A stretch of DNA of 64,000 bases from Methylophilaceae bacterium. GTDB lineage: Bacteria; Pseudomonadota; Gammaproteobacteria; Burkholderiales; Methylophilaceae. Below, piece after piece: positions 44,331-53,126 of the stretch (positions are counted from its first letter, which is position 1; the number at the start of each line of letters is the position of its first letter). A model generated the notes under the pieces. That model was not told where the DNA came from, did not search any database, and saw only the letters and a list, made by a program, of their open reading frames with translations. The DNA lies in assembly GCA_027488395.1 (NCBI GenBank), contig JAIYBT010000015.1:52679-116678 (forward strand), read 5' to 3'. The position numbers and the translations under genes were made by a program.

Positions 44331-46021
44331 TATTGCTTTAACCAACGGCCAATCCAGGTTTCTGGCATTTCATGACCCGTGACTAAATAATGTAGTGTTT
44401 TAACATCCTGTAATAAATAGCGTTGGCTAGATTTTGCTTGATCTAGGCCGCAGAACAAAAGTTTGTCGCCGATCGCAAGCGGTGTCGATAACTCAGGCAA
44501 CAATATTTTTTGTCCATGCCGCAATAACATCAATGGCACCACCGGCATTTCCTCACGATGTTGCCCAGCGGGGTTCATCAATATATGTTTCAAGGCTGGT
44601 GGTACATCTTGCTTGATCAGCGCACATACCGCCTGTGCTAATGTAGCCGAAATGGTGATATCCCAAGTATCGGGGACTTGTTCCCCAAGTTTTGCAACCA
44701 GTTGTGCAATGACCGCGTTAGCCCAAGCATTGCCTTGATCACGCGCGGCGGCCAAAAAAGTAGCCAGCATTGGCGACACCATATAAGACAAACAAGTGTG
44801 AGCGATCACATCACTGGGCTGCATGGTGATATCCGCTGCAAAGTGTTGAAACAGGGGTTCATTGTGTCGCTTATTTTTGCGAATAATCACAAATAAGGTT
44901 GGGTTTAATTCTAGCGCGGTCATCACGATCGACAAGTTATTAATATCATTGTCGGTCCCTGCAACCAATCCCACTGCTTGTTGAATGTGTGCTTGTTGCA
45001 AGATAGACGCTTCTACACCGCTGCCCACAATACAATCTGGACATTGGGTGCCTTGCGGATCCGCTTCAATCAAGGTCACTGGCATCGAAGCTGCTTGTAA
45101 GCTACTGACCACCGACTTACCAAATCGCCCATACCCGCACACAATCCACGGGCCTGGTGGAATTGCTGCAGGCGTTTCAATGGCATCCCCCGGCGCGCGC
45201 GTGAGCCACTCATGCAGCAAAAACGTACCCAGCGCATTCAACCGCATGCATAAATGCTCACCAAAAATATGATACGGATTAATAATATGGTCTGTGCCAA
45301 ACGAAGCCATGTTGGCCGCAATCACATCATTTTGCACCCGCGCGAGGACGGGTAAATCGGGTTTAATTAACTTCACTGCCACCGAAATGGCCAAGTTTGC
45401 GTGGTCATCATCTGTGAGCGCAGCCACGCCACGACACATTGGGTGCTGTATGCCTGCATACAATAATACGTCGGGTAAGGTGGCATCCGAGCACACATGG
45501 GGAATATAAAATTGGTAATCCGTCATTTCCAGCTCATTGAGCCGTTCTGGCGACACCTCAATCACCACCACGCGGAGCTCATTTTTATCCAAGGCGCGCA
45601 CCAGCTCACTGCCTGTTTCACCGTAACCACAAATCAAATAAAAAGGCTCAAGCAAGCGGTTAACCTCACGCTGAAACATTGCAGTTTTATAGGCTTGTTT
45701 CAGCGCGGATTCTTGAAATAAGGCAATGATGGCTCCGATGGCATAAAACCATGCAATCACCGTTAGATAAATCGAAAACGTCATCCACACCCGCTGTGGC
45801 GTGGTAAACGGATAGGGAATCTCACCAAAACCGATGGTGGTTGCGGTATAACTGACAATATAAAAAGCATCAAAAAAACTAAGATGATGGGATTGTCCCT
45901 GTGCATCTAAGCCAGGGATGCTGACAAAGCCAATGATGGCGATGGCATAACTGACGATCAGCAGCAGTAGCGGCGCCCGCATGCGCCGCAAAATCATAAA
46001 TACAATCTGATTCAGATTCAT
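44330..46021 (-). CDS. potassium channel with two RCK/TrkA-N domains
   Basis: A 563-residue protein. Two membrane segments (about 15-35 and 78-102) flank a pore loop whose selectivity filter reads TIGFGE (62-67). It then has two Rossmann-type RCK units, FYLICGYGETGSELVRALD (about 110) and WIVCGYGRFGKSVVSSLQ (about 290), each with GxGxxG nucleotide-binding loops, and a C-terminal TrkA-C-like region (LPLMLLRHGQKILLPELSTPLAIGDKLLFCG). It is likely a nucleotide- or Ca-gated K+ channel. The filter ends in Glu instead of the common Asp, a known variant in bacterial channels. A DUF6394-type gene precedes it by 18 bases. Confidence 0.88.
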   Translation of the reverse strand: MNLNQIVFMILRRMRAPLLLLIVSYAIAIIGFVSIPGLDAQGQSHHLSFFDAFYIVSYTATTIGFGEIPYPFTTPQRVWMTFSIYLTVIAWFYAIGAIIALFQESALKQAYKTAMFQREVNRLLEPFYLICGYGETGSELVRALDKNELRVVVIEVSPERLNELEMTDYQFYIPHVCSDATLPDVLLYAGIQHPMCRGVAALTDDDHANLAISVAVKLIKPDLPVLARVQNDVIAANMASFGTDHIINPYHIFGEHLCMRLNALGTFLLHEWLTRAPGDAIETPAAIPPGPWIVCGYGRFGKSVVSSLQAASMPVTLIEADPQGTQCPDCIVGSGVEASILQQAHIQQAVGLVAGTDNDINNLSIVMTALELNPTLFVIIRKNKRHNEPLFQHFAADITMQPSDVIAHTCLSYMVSPMLATFLAAARDQGNAWANAVIAQLVAKLGEQVPDTWDITISATLAQAVCALIKQDVPPALKHILMNPAGQHREEMPVVPLMLLRHGQKILLPELSTPLAIGDKLLFCGLDQAKSSQRYLLQDVKTLHYLVTGHEMPETWIGRWLKQ

Positions 46022-46039
46022 GGCAAACCGCGTTTGCGA

Positions 46040-46411
46040 CTATCGACGCAACGTTACCGTTTCGTAAATGAGCAAAATCACCGAAGTAATATTGGCTAAA
46101 AAGGCGCCGCCTGACAACGAAACCACGCCCACAATCACGGTGGCCTCGTCGCCACTGGCAGCGGTTGTCCATAAAATCGCAGCCGCGATCAATTGCAGAT
46201 CTGCCACCAAACTGGTGGCTAAATGTATCGCACCAATTTGCGTTCTATCGCCAAATTTGAGTACGGTCGCAATTAAATTCACCACAATTGCCACATACAA
46301 CTCGTAATGCAAATGATGTTGAGGATTATCAATCTCCCCCACAAAAAAACCAAAATTGAGCGTCATCGCCAAAATAATAAAAAAGCCAAAAATTACTTTT
46401 TCTAAGTTCAT
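46040..46411 (-). CDS. small membrane protein next to K+ channel (DUF6394-like)
   Basis: A 123-residue protein with four hydrophobic segments: VIFGFFIILAMTLNFGFFVG, YELYVAIVVNLIATVLKFG, SLVADLQLIAAAILWT and VIVGVVSLSGGAFLANITSVILLIYE. It resembles DUF6394 proteins that occur beside two-RCK potassium channels, but this naming rests on memory of the neighbourhood. It lies 18 bases upstream of the channel gene and is probably co-transcribed as a channel accessory or regulator. Confidence 0.72.
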   Translation of the reverse strand: MNLEKVIFGFFIILAMTLNFGFFVGEIDNPQHHLHYELYVAIVVNLIATVLKFGDRTQIGAIHLATSLVADLQLIAAAILWTTAASGDEATVIVGVVSLSGGAFLANITSVILLIYETVTLRR

Positions 46412-46482
46412 TTATCTGCCTCTTGATGCTGGATTTATGGCATTCTACCTGATTAAAAACTGTTCACTGACGATCATCTCAC

Positions 46483-47295
46483 ATGGCTGCAACATCTTCC
46501 AACACCACCCATATTGTCATTACGGGGGCTTCCAGTGGTTTAGGCGCCGCCCTTGCCACTGCTTACGCCGCACAAGGAAAACAAACGATTCAATTAAGCC
46601 TGTGTGGTCGCAACCCAACTGCCCTACACACGCTCGCCGATCAACTGACAACACAGTACCAAACCGAATGTCGCTGTTATGTCGTCGATGTGCGCCAAGC
46701 TGACGCTATGCAACAGATGGCTCACGCGGCCATCCTCGGCTTTGGCACTCCGCATATTGTCATTGCCAATGCAGGTGTCAGCCGTGGTACGCTCACCGAG
46801 TTTGAAGCAGACATCCCCGCTTTTCAAGCCGTTTTTGATACCAATGTCATGGGCTTGGTACATACCTTTCAACCGTTTATTGCCGCCATGAACCAAGCCG
46901 CCCAACAAGGAAAACCCGCACACCTGGTCGGCATTGCCAGCGTGGCGGGCATCCGTGGCTTACCCGGCGCTGGTGCCTATAGCGCCAGCAAAGCCGCAGC
47001 CATCAGCTACCTAGAAAGCCTACGAGTAGAAATGCAAGCACACGGCATCGGTGTCACCACCATCGCCCCCGGCTATATCCGCACGCCAATGACCGATATC
47101 AACACCTACCCCATGCCATTTTTAATGGAGGCGGATCGCTTTGCAACACAAGCGCTGAAAGTCATTGCCAACCGCCGCCGCTTTACCGTGATTCCGTGGC
47201 AAATGGGCGTGGTTGCCCGACTATTGCGCTTTATTCCACCTATATTGTGGGATGCCATTATGAAAAAAGCCCCGCATAAAGCGAGGCTAGATTGA
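46483..47295 (+). CDS. short-chain dehydrogenase/reductase
   Basis: A 270-residue classical SDR. The cofactor motif is TGASSGLGAALATAYA, NAG appears as VIANAGVSRGT, and the catalytic triad is Ser in GIASVAGIRG and Tyr-x-x-x-Lys in GAYSASKAA. The C-terminus (AIMKKAPHKARLD) carries short basic ends. The substrate is unknown. The 3' end of this gene also encodes, on the other strand, the terminator of yegP. It is divergent from the DUF6394-like gene with a 71-base gap. Confidence 0.88.
   Translation: MAATSSNTTHIVITGASSGLGAALATAYAAQGKQTIQLSLCGRNPTALHTLADQLTTQYQTECRCYVVDVRQADAMQQMAHAAILGFGTPHIVIANAGVSRGTLTEFEADIPAFQAVFDTNVMGLVHTFQPFIAAMNQAAQQGKPAHLVGIASVAGIRGLPGAGAYSASKAAAISYLESLRVEMQAHGIGVTTIAPGYIRTPMTDINTYPMPFLMEADRFATQALKVIANRRRFTVIPWQMGVVARLLRFIPPILWDAIMKKAPHKARLD
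47263..47288 (-). terminator. yegP terminator embedded in the 3' end of the SDR gene
   Basis: On the minus strand: stem AGCCTCGC / GCGGGGCT (one G-U pair) with loop TTTAT, then TTTTTT. It lies inside the last codons of the convergent SDR gene, about 20 bases after the yegP stop. Confidence 0.75.
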
Positions 47296-47308
47296 CCATC
47301 TCAACCAC

Positions 47309-47647
47309 TTAAACCGTTAAATCTTTAATCGTTTCTGATTGCCCATTGTTTTTCACCGAAGCAATGCCATTGTCGCGTGAAGCCTCTGAGGCATACATTT
47401 GGCTCGTGCCAATCACCTGACGATTGCCAGCCAGTAAATTAAAAAAAGGCCGGCCATCTTTGGCTGTTAACTTCTCAAACCGCTCATCACTGCCACTATT
47501 TTTTTGTACAGAAGCAATCCCATTTTGAGCCGCCGCCTTGGTCGTGTACTGCTCACTTTTTAAAATCGCTTCGCCATTGCCTGCCTTGAGCGCAAAACTA
47601 AACTGACCATTCGTTTCACTTTTAGTAAGTTCAAACCAACCCGCCAT
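47309..47647 (-). CDS. yegP: YegP family protein (two DUF1508 repeats)
   Basis: A 112-residue small cytosolic protein with two DUF1508 repeats: WFELTKSETNGQFSFALKAGNGEAILKSEQYTTKAAAQNGIASVQKN and RPFFNLLAGNRQVIGTSQMYASEASRDNGIASVKNN. Each carries the conserved N-G-I-x-S-V-K/Q-x-N ending. The function is unknown. The start at 47647 is chosen because GGAGG lies just before it; longer readings reach upstream without support. Confidence 0.93.
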   Translation of the reverse strand: MAGWFELTKSETNGQFSFALKAGNGEAILKSEQYTTKAAAQNGIASVQKNSGSDERFEKLTAKDGRPFFNLLAGNRQVIGTSQMYASEASRDNGIASVKNNGQSETIKDLTV

Positions 47648-47852
47648 CATGACCTCCACTGTGTTGTTAATAATCTTGATTGATAGTGCGGATTTATTAA
47701 AACATTTAGTCAGTAAAGGCATGTGGGAAACCACTTTAATTTTACAAAGATTTAAAAGAATCCATGCATCTCTGGTAATTAATACATCTGAAAACGCTTG
47801 TGCACCAAAACACTTCTTTTTTGCTATGAATTAGCATTATGAGTACATAAAG
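47648..47852. other. AT-rich spacer at the left edge of the restriction-modification operon
   Basis: About 205 bases with no gene, AT-rich compared with the flanking core genes. It holds the yegP leader and the 3' end of the hsd operon. No clear hsdR terminator, direct repeat or attachment site was found. Confidence 0.5.
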
Positions 47853-50800
47853 TTAACTAAATGTCTCTTTTGAACTCTTTATTTGTGAATAAACTGCTTT
47901 CACTAAATGACTTGCAGCAATCACTCTGAACTGTTCATCATTCATTAATCGGATAAAAATCTCCTCATTGCCTTCCATCCTTTCCACAAACAGATTTTCA
48001 AGTGCTTTGTTAAACACTGGCTCAAAATTGTCTAATGAATTTGCAATTGCGGCTTTACGCAAATGCTCGCTCTCAATAGCTGTCTCTTTTATTTGCTCAA
48101 AGAACAATTGATCTGCAGGTGTAAATTCTGTGCCGAAACGCTCGTTTAATTTACTCACCAAACTTGATAATTGGACTTCTTCATCTGCCTGACCAGTGCC
48201 AACATCGGTTGGGCCATATAAAGCCTCGGGTTGGCCTGCTTTTAGGTCAATTCCGCCATCGCTAATCTTTTGTAAGCGATAATACTTTAGCTCAACATCA
48301 TCATCCACATGTACATTTACTCTAGTTTCGGTACGCGGCAATTTGGTCAACAAAAAGCGGCCATAGGCATACAACTTTTCAAGGTCAGAGTCTTGATACG
48401 GGATAATCTGCGAAATAAACATATACAAGTTTCTAAAACTTGCCAGCTGACCTTTAAACAAGCTTTGCTCTTCTTGGCTCAGTACTTTGAATCTGTCCAC
48501 GGCATAATCCAATATGCTATTCAGCTTTTTATGCTCGCCACCCGTTGGGTTCATGCGATTTCTAAACCAGATTTCACACCATTCATTCACTTCTTGTTGC
48601 GTAAACACCTTCCATGCTGCCAATTTAAATGCCAAGTCATTGAGTTGTTGAGGATCGGTTTCTTCGCCCATTGGCGTATATTCGTAATAGGGTTTAAACG
48701 CCTTGTAAATCTCCTCAGGCTCATTTACAAAGTCGAGCACAAAGGTATTTTCTTTGCCACGTGTGGTTCGGTTGAGTCGCGATAACGTTTGCACTGCCTG
48801 TATCCCGCCCAGGCGTTTGTCTACATACATAGAGTGCAGCAAAGGTTGGTCAAACCCGGTCTGATATTTCTCAGCCACCAATAGCACTTGATATTCTTCA
48901 GTATCAAACTTTTCGGGCAGCTCAGATTCTCTAATGCCCTCATTCATCATAACTTCGGTGAATTTTTTATCGCCAAATTCTTTGAGCGAAATCTCGCCCG
49001 AAAAGGCAACGAGTGACTTAATATCGGTATAGCCTTTTTCTTGGATATATTTATCAAACCCCAATTTGTAGCGCACCGCATGTTCACGTGAGCTGGTCAC
49101 AATCATGGCTTTGGCTCTGCCGCCTATCCTATGTTTGGTATGGGTTCTAAAGTGCTCCACAATCACTTCCACCTTTTGCGCAATTTCATAATCATGCAGT
49201 TGCACAAAACGGGCAAGCGCCTTGGCGGCTTTTCTGCGTGGTACCGAAGGGTCATTGTCTTCGACCTTTTGAATCAGTTTGTAATAGCGCTTGTAGGTGG
49301 TGTAGTGCGCCAACACATCCAAGATAAATTTTTCCTCAATGGCTTGGCGCATGCTGTAATGATGAAACGGCGCTTGTCCATCTTCGCCTGGCTCATTAAA
49401 CACCGCCAAAGTTTTAAATTTTGGTGTGGCGGTAAAAGCAAAAAAGCTCATATTGGGTTGCTTGGCGCGTTTTAATTGCGCTCGGATAATCTCTTTTTTC
49501 GCCTCTTCCGTTAGCGTTTCGTCTTCCATGTCCAATAATTGCTCGGCAATGGCAGACTCTATCCCGTCCTTATTCAAAATACGTTTTAGCTCCATGGCGG
49601 TTTCGCCACTTTGCGAGCTGTGTGCCTCATCCACAATCACGGCAAAGCGTTTGCCAGTGGTTCTAATATCCACACCTTGGCCTTTGCTTTCCAAGGTTTT
49701 TATCGCTTGGGTAATAAACGGAAACTTCTGTATGGTCGAAATAATAATCGGCACACCATCCGCTAACGCTTTTACTAACTGCTGGGTGTTTTCATCAATT
49801 TTTTGCACCACACCTAACTTGTGCTCAAACTGAAAAATGGTGTCTTGCAACTGCTTGTCCAACACGCGCCTATCGGTAATTACCACCACCGAATGAAACA
49901 CCTTTTCATTGCCCGCATCATGCAAGCTGGATAAACGGTGCGCCAACCAAGCTATCGAGTTCGATTTACCCGAACCCGCCGAATGTTGAATTAAATAATT
50001 GTGACCTGAACCTTGAGTTTTGGCATGGCGAATGAGCTTACGCACCGCATCTAGCTGATGATAGCGCGGGAAAATCATCGTCTCTTTTACATGGCGTTTC
50101 ATGCCTTTTTCCGTCAGCACTTCGGTTTCTTTCACATCCAAGTGAACAAACCGCGCCAAAATATCCAGCAGGCTATCGCGCTGTAACACCTCATGCCACA
50201 GATACTCTGTGCGCACATCGCCTTCTGCTTTTGGGTTGCCCGCGCCAAACTGGTCGCCTTTGTTAAAGGGCAAAAAGAAGGTATCTTTGCCTTCCAGCTT
50301 GGTGGTCATAAACACCAGCTCAGTATCCACCGCAAAATGCACCAAGCAACGCTGTTTGAACACAAACAACGGCTCTTTCGGGTCACGCTCAAAGCGGTAT
50401 TGATGTTTGGCATGTTCCACATTCCAGCGCGTGGCTGACATGGGGTTTTTCAGCTCAAGCGTAGCCACAGGCAAGCCATTCACCGCCAACACAATATCGG
50501 GTATTGCCCCCGATTTTGTATTCACCTGACGCACAATGCTCAAGCGATTGGCGGCATACAAAGTTTGGGCGGCAGGGTCTAGGCTGGTATTCGGCGCAAA
50601 GTAAGCCATGCGTATGGTTTTACCCACGCATTTAAAGCCCTCGCGCAACACGGTTAATATGCCCTTGCTTTCAATCTCTTTGCATAGGCTGTTGATTAAG
50701 ACTTGTTCGGCTTTGTCTTTGTTAAGGTCTACCACCCGTTGCCAAAGCTTGGGCTGAGTGTGTTGAATAAACCAGATGATGTCACTAGGGAATAAGGCAT

Positions 50801-50897
50801 GTTCAGCATCGTAATCCGCAGGGTTGCCTTTCACGTAGCCGCCTTGGCTGGTTAAAGCAATTTCAATGTCATTTTCAAAGTCGATTTCTTTATGCAT
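47853..50897 (-). CDS. hsdR: type I restriction endonuclease R subunit
   Basis: A 1014-residue motor and nuclease subunit that translocates DNA and cuts unmodified molecules. The N-terminal PD-(D/E)xK nuclease shows PDIVLAVNGLPVATLELKNP. The helicase follows with HSAGSGKSNSIAWLAHRL (Walker A), VIVDEAHSSQSG (Walker B), SFFAFTATPKFKTL and QTLSRLNRTTRGK. The C-terminal part contacts the methylase. The ATG at 50897 has GGGAGG upstream. It is complete with no frameshift, so the system is likely functional. dinD precedes it by 27 bases. Confidence 0.95.
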   Translation of the reverse strand: MHKEIDFENDIEIALTSQGGYVKGNPADYDAEHALFPSDIIWFIQHTQPKLWQRVVDLNKDKAEQVLINSLCKEIESKGILTVLREGFKCVGKTIRMAYFAPNTSLDPAAQTLYAANRLSIVRQVNTKSGAIPDIVLAVNGLPVATLELKNPMSATRWNVEHAKHQYRFERDPKEPLFVFKQRCLVHFAVDTELVFMTTKLEGKDTFFLPFNKGDQFGAGNPKAEGDVRTEYLWHEVLQRDSLLDILARFVHLDVKETEVLTEKGMKRHVKETMIFPRYHQLDAVRKLIRHAKTQGSGHNYLIQHSAGSGKSNSIAWLAHRLSSLHDAGNEKVFHSVVVITDRRVLDKQLQDTIFQFEHKLGVVQKIDENTQQLVKALADGVPIIISTIQKFPFITQAIKTLESKGQGVDIRTTGKRFAVIVDEAHSSQSGETAMELKRILNKDGIESAIAEQLLDMEDETLTEEAKKEIIRAQLKRAKQPNMSFFAFTATPKFKTLAVFNEPGEDGQAPFHHYSMRQAIEEKFILDVLAHYTTYKRYYKLIQKVEDNDPSVPRRKAAKALARFVQLHDYEIAQKVEVIVEHFRTHTKHRIGGRAKAMIVTSSREHAVRYKLGFDKYIQEKGYTDIKSLVAFSGEISLKEFGDKKFTEVMMNEGIRESELPEKFDTEEYQVLLVAEKYQTGFDQPLLHSMYVDKRLGGIQAVQTLSRLNRTTRGKENTFVLDFVNEPEEIYKAFKPYYEYTPMGEETDPQQLNDLAFKLAAWKVFTQQEVNEWCEIWFRNRMNPTGGEHKKLNSILDYAVDRFKVLSQEEQSLFKGQLASFRNLYMFISQIIPYQDSDLEKLYAYGRFLLTKLPRTETRVNVHVDDDVELKYYRLQKISDGGIDLKAGQPEALYGPTDVGTGQADEEVQLSSLVSKLNERFGTEFTPADQLFFEQIKETAIESEHLRKAAIANSLDNFEPVFNKALENLFVERMEGNEEIFIRLMNDEQFRVIAASHLVKAVYSQIKSSKETFS

Positions 50898-50924
50898 AAA
50901 CCCTCCCAAGGCTGATCGTGCCTG

Positions 50925-51767
50925 TTATTTTTTCTTTTCCAGCTTGAGTTTGGCGCTTTCAATCTGCTTAATGCTTTGCTCAGGCGTGGGCAAAGCCTCA
51001 GGCATCGTACCACCCAACTCTTTAATGGTGTCGCGCACCTTTTTACCCACTTCTAAATGGGTTTGGTTGGCTTGCCGTTTGGTAGAAACGTTGTCACGCT
51101 TGAGTTTTTCCTCCGCTTGCGTGGCACGGAACAAATTGGCGGCCAGCTCGGTGCTGCCCATGTGGTCTAAAATCTTCTGGCTCTTTTTCAAGCCTTTGCG
51201 CGCATGTATCTCTTTGGCACCCAAACCGCCATACAACCCACTATAGCCATGATCTTGAAAAATCGCATAATCCAGTGACGTTTCCACGCCCGCCTGTTTT
51301 GCTGCTGCCGCTAAAAATTTGTTATGTGCGGCCAGCTCATTTCTAATCGCAAGCCGCTTTTCATCTTCGGATAGCTTTGCAAACTTGGCCTGATCTTCAA
51401 TCTCTTGCCGCCGTGTTTGTGTGGCAAAATAGGTTTGCCCATTTGCAATGACTGGTTTGGATGAGTCACCATTTTGCACCACCAAATAACAGGCATAACG
51501 CGACAAATGAAAATCTTCAATCTCACGTTGCGCACCAGAACCCAAATCAACCATTTTGCGCACATCCGCAAAATGGTCAGCAACAGATTGACCAGACTGC
51601 TCACACGCCTGAATAGCCTTATCAATCACAGGCTTAAAGTTGCGCCACTGCTGATAATCAAGCAAAGGTGCCAAATCACGCGCAGACCAAAACTCATTGC
51701 CATCTGCATCCAGTTGTTTAATGCCTTCAAAAGTGGCGTGGTGCTGTTCTATGGGTGAGTTTGTCAT
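50925..51767 (-). CDS. dinD: DinD-like (damage-inducible protein D) BRO-N domain protein
   Basis: A 280-residue DinD homologue. Conserved segments: FEGIKQLDADGNEFWSARDLAPLLDYQQWRNF at the N-terminus (BRO-N-like), IEDFHLSRYACYLVVQNGDSSKPVIANGQTYFATQTRRQE, AIFQDHGYSGLYGGLGAKEIHARKGL and ILDHMGSTELAANLFRATQAEEKL. E. coli DinD inhibits RecA-promoted strand exchange and is SOS-induced. Here it is inside the hsd operon, 12 bases after hsdS and 27 before hsdR, where it may modulate restriction during DNA damage. No LexA box is seen just upstream of it. Confidence 0.87.
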   Translation of the reverse strand: MTNSPIEQHHATFEGIKQLDADGNEFWSARDLAPLLDYQQWRNFKPVIDKAIQACEQSGQSVADHFADVRKMVDLGSGAQREIEDFHLSRYACYLVVQNGDSSKPVIANGQTYFATQTRRQEIEDQAKFAKLSEDEKRLAIRNELAAHNKFLAAAAKQAGVETSLDYAIFQDHGYSGLYGGLGAKEIHARKGLKKSQKILDHMGSTELAANLFRATQAEEKLKRDNVSTKRQANQTHLEVGKKVRDTIKELGGTMPEALPTPEQSIKQIESAKLKLEKKK

Positions 51768-51779
51768 GGCGTATCCCCC

Positions 51780-53126
51780 TTACGAAATGGTTTTGTTTAA
51801 CTCAAAGTCTCTAACATCAATTTTGCCAGTGACTGCGTTGGTGATTAATGCTGAGCGATATTCGGTTAACTTTGCAATCACATCGCTCACTGCTTTAAAC
51901 TGTCTTTCAAAATAATCATTCTTTTGTTTAATGTATTCAACAATTTGCAACTGTTCAGCCAAGGGTGGAAAGCTTATTTTAAAGTCCTTAATAAAAGTTT
52001 CTGGTACACGCTTTTGACCACCTGCTCCATACATTTCTGATTCCCCAATTTTTCTAAATGGGTATGAGATGGTTAGTTGAAACAGAAAATCAGGATTTAG
52101 CCCAGCTGAGGTGCGTAATACGTGAAGTTCTGTTGTGCCAAATGCCGTTTTATTTTTTAAGCCTTTTGCAATCGCGCCTTTGCCATTTTCAAAACAAGGT
52201 GTGATTTTGGCCACCACAACATCGCCATCTTTAAAGTAGGTGTAACCGCTACCAATTTCGGAGACTTCTTTTTCGGCTTCCAGCACTAAGCCACCATATT
52301 CACCAACTGCTTCCATTGGGATAAAAGAGACTAAATCATCTTCTTTTAAATCCAGCTCATTTTTGCTCGGGTTAGTAGTCAATCCAAAGCGCATACGTTT
52401 TACCTCCCAATGCGCAGGCACATCGCGCAACCATTCAACCCCTGATTGTTTCATTGGCGCATTGGGGTTGATGCCTTTGGTCACAGCTTGGGTAATGAGC
52501 GCAGAGCGTTTTTCTTGGAGCTTGAACAGTAAGGTTTCTTTTTTTGCAATTAAGGCATCAATTTGCGCGGTTTTGTAATCCAAAAAATCAGCGATTTTTT
52601 GTTGTTCATCGTTATTTGGTATAGGTATCCATAGTTTTTTTAAGTCATCTTGGCTTAGATTAGGTTGCCCTCCTCCATTGGATAGTGAAATTAAAATCGG
52701 GCGGCGCATCCAAAGCCAATAGTAAAAGAATCGGGCTACAAATACTTTAGGGTATGAAAACACACAGCACGCTTGATTAAATGTAGCCTCAATACCAAGC
52801 TGTCCTAAACGACCGATGGTTGCCCCATACATTGCGATTGCAATACTGTCTTTGGGATATTTCTTAAGTGCAGAATAAGAGTTAATAGCTTCATCTGTAA
52901 CTTTTATATTGGTGTCGTATATGACACTTTCTCTTAATTCAGAAGTGGTGACCCAAGGAATTTCACCATCGTAATAAATTGGATTATCACTTTTTGGCGT
53001 TGTACCACTGCCTATTAAATCGAACCCATGTGTTACTTTCCAAGTTTCCCAATGCGCTGGTACTTGACCTAAGTAAGCTATATTTGACTGTTTGTAATGC
53101 TGGTATGGTTTATATGTTTCTGTCAT
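51780..53126 (-). CDS. hsdS: type I restriction-modification specificity subunit
   Basis: A 448-residue subunit with two target-recognition halves. Each half begins with similar patterns (IAYLGQVPAHWETWKV and VEWLRDVPAHWEVKRM) and ends in a helical spacer (DFLDYKTAQIDALIAKKETLLFKLQEKRSALITQAVTKG and EYIKQKNDYFERQFKAVSDVIAKLTEYRSALITNAVTGK). The ATG at 53126 overlaps the hsdM stop by one base. The recognition sequence cannot be derived from this. The repeated spacer helices are where recombination commonly swaps halves. Confidence 0.93.
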   Translation of the reverse strand: MTETYKPYQHYKQSNIAYLGQVPAHWETWKVTHGFDLIGSGTTPKSDNPIYYDGEIPWVTTSELRESVIYDTNIKVTDEAINSYSALKKYPKDSIAIAMYGATIGRLGQLGIEATFNQACCVFSYPKVFVARFFYYWLWMRRPILISLSNGGGQPNLSQDDLKKLWIPIPNNDEQQKIADFLDYKTAQIDALIAKKETLLFKLQEKRSALITQAVTKGINPNAPMKQSGVEWLRDVPAHWEVKRMRFGLTTNPSKNELDLKEDDLVSFIPMEAVGEYGGLVLEAEKEVSEIGSGYTYFKDGDVVVAKITPCFENGKGAIAKGLKNKTAFGTTELHVLRTSAGLNPDFLFQLTISYPFRKIGESEMYGAGGQKRVPETFIKDFKISFPPLAEQLQIVEYIKQKNDYFERQFKAVSDVIAKLTEYRSALITNAVTGKIDVRDFELNKTIS

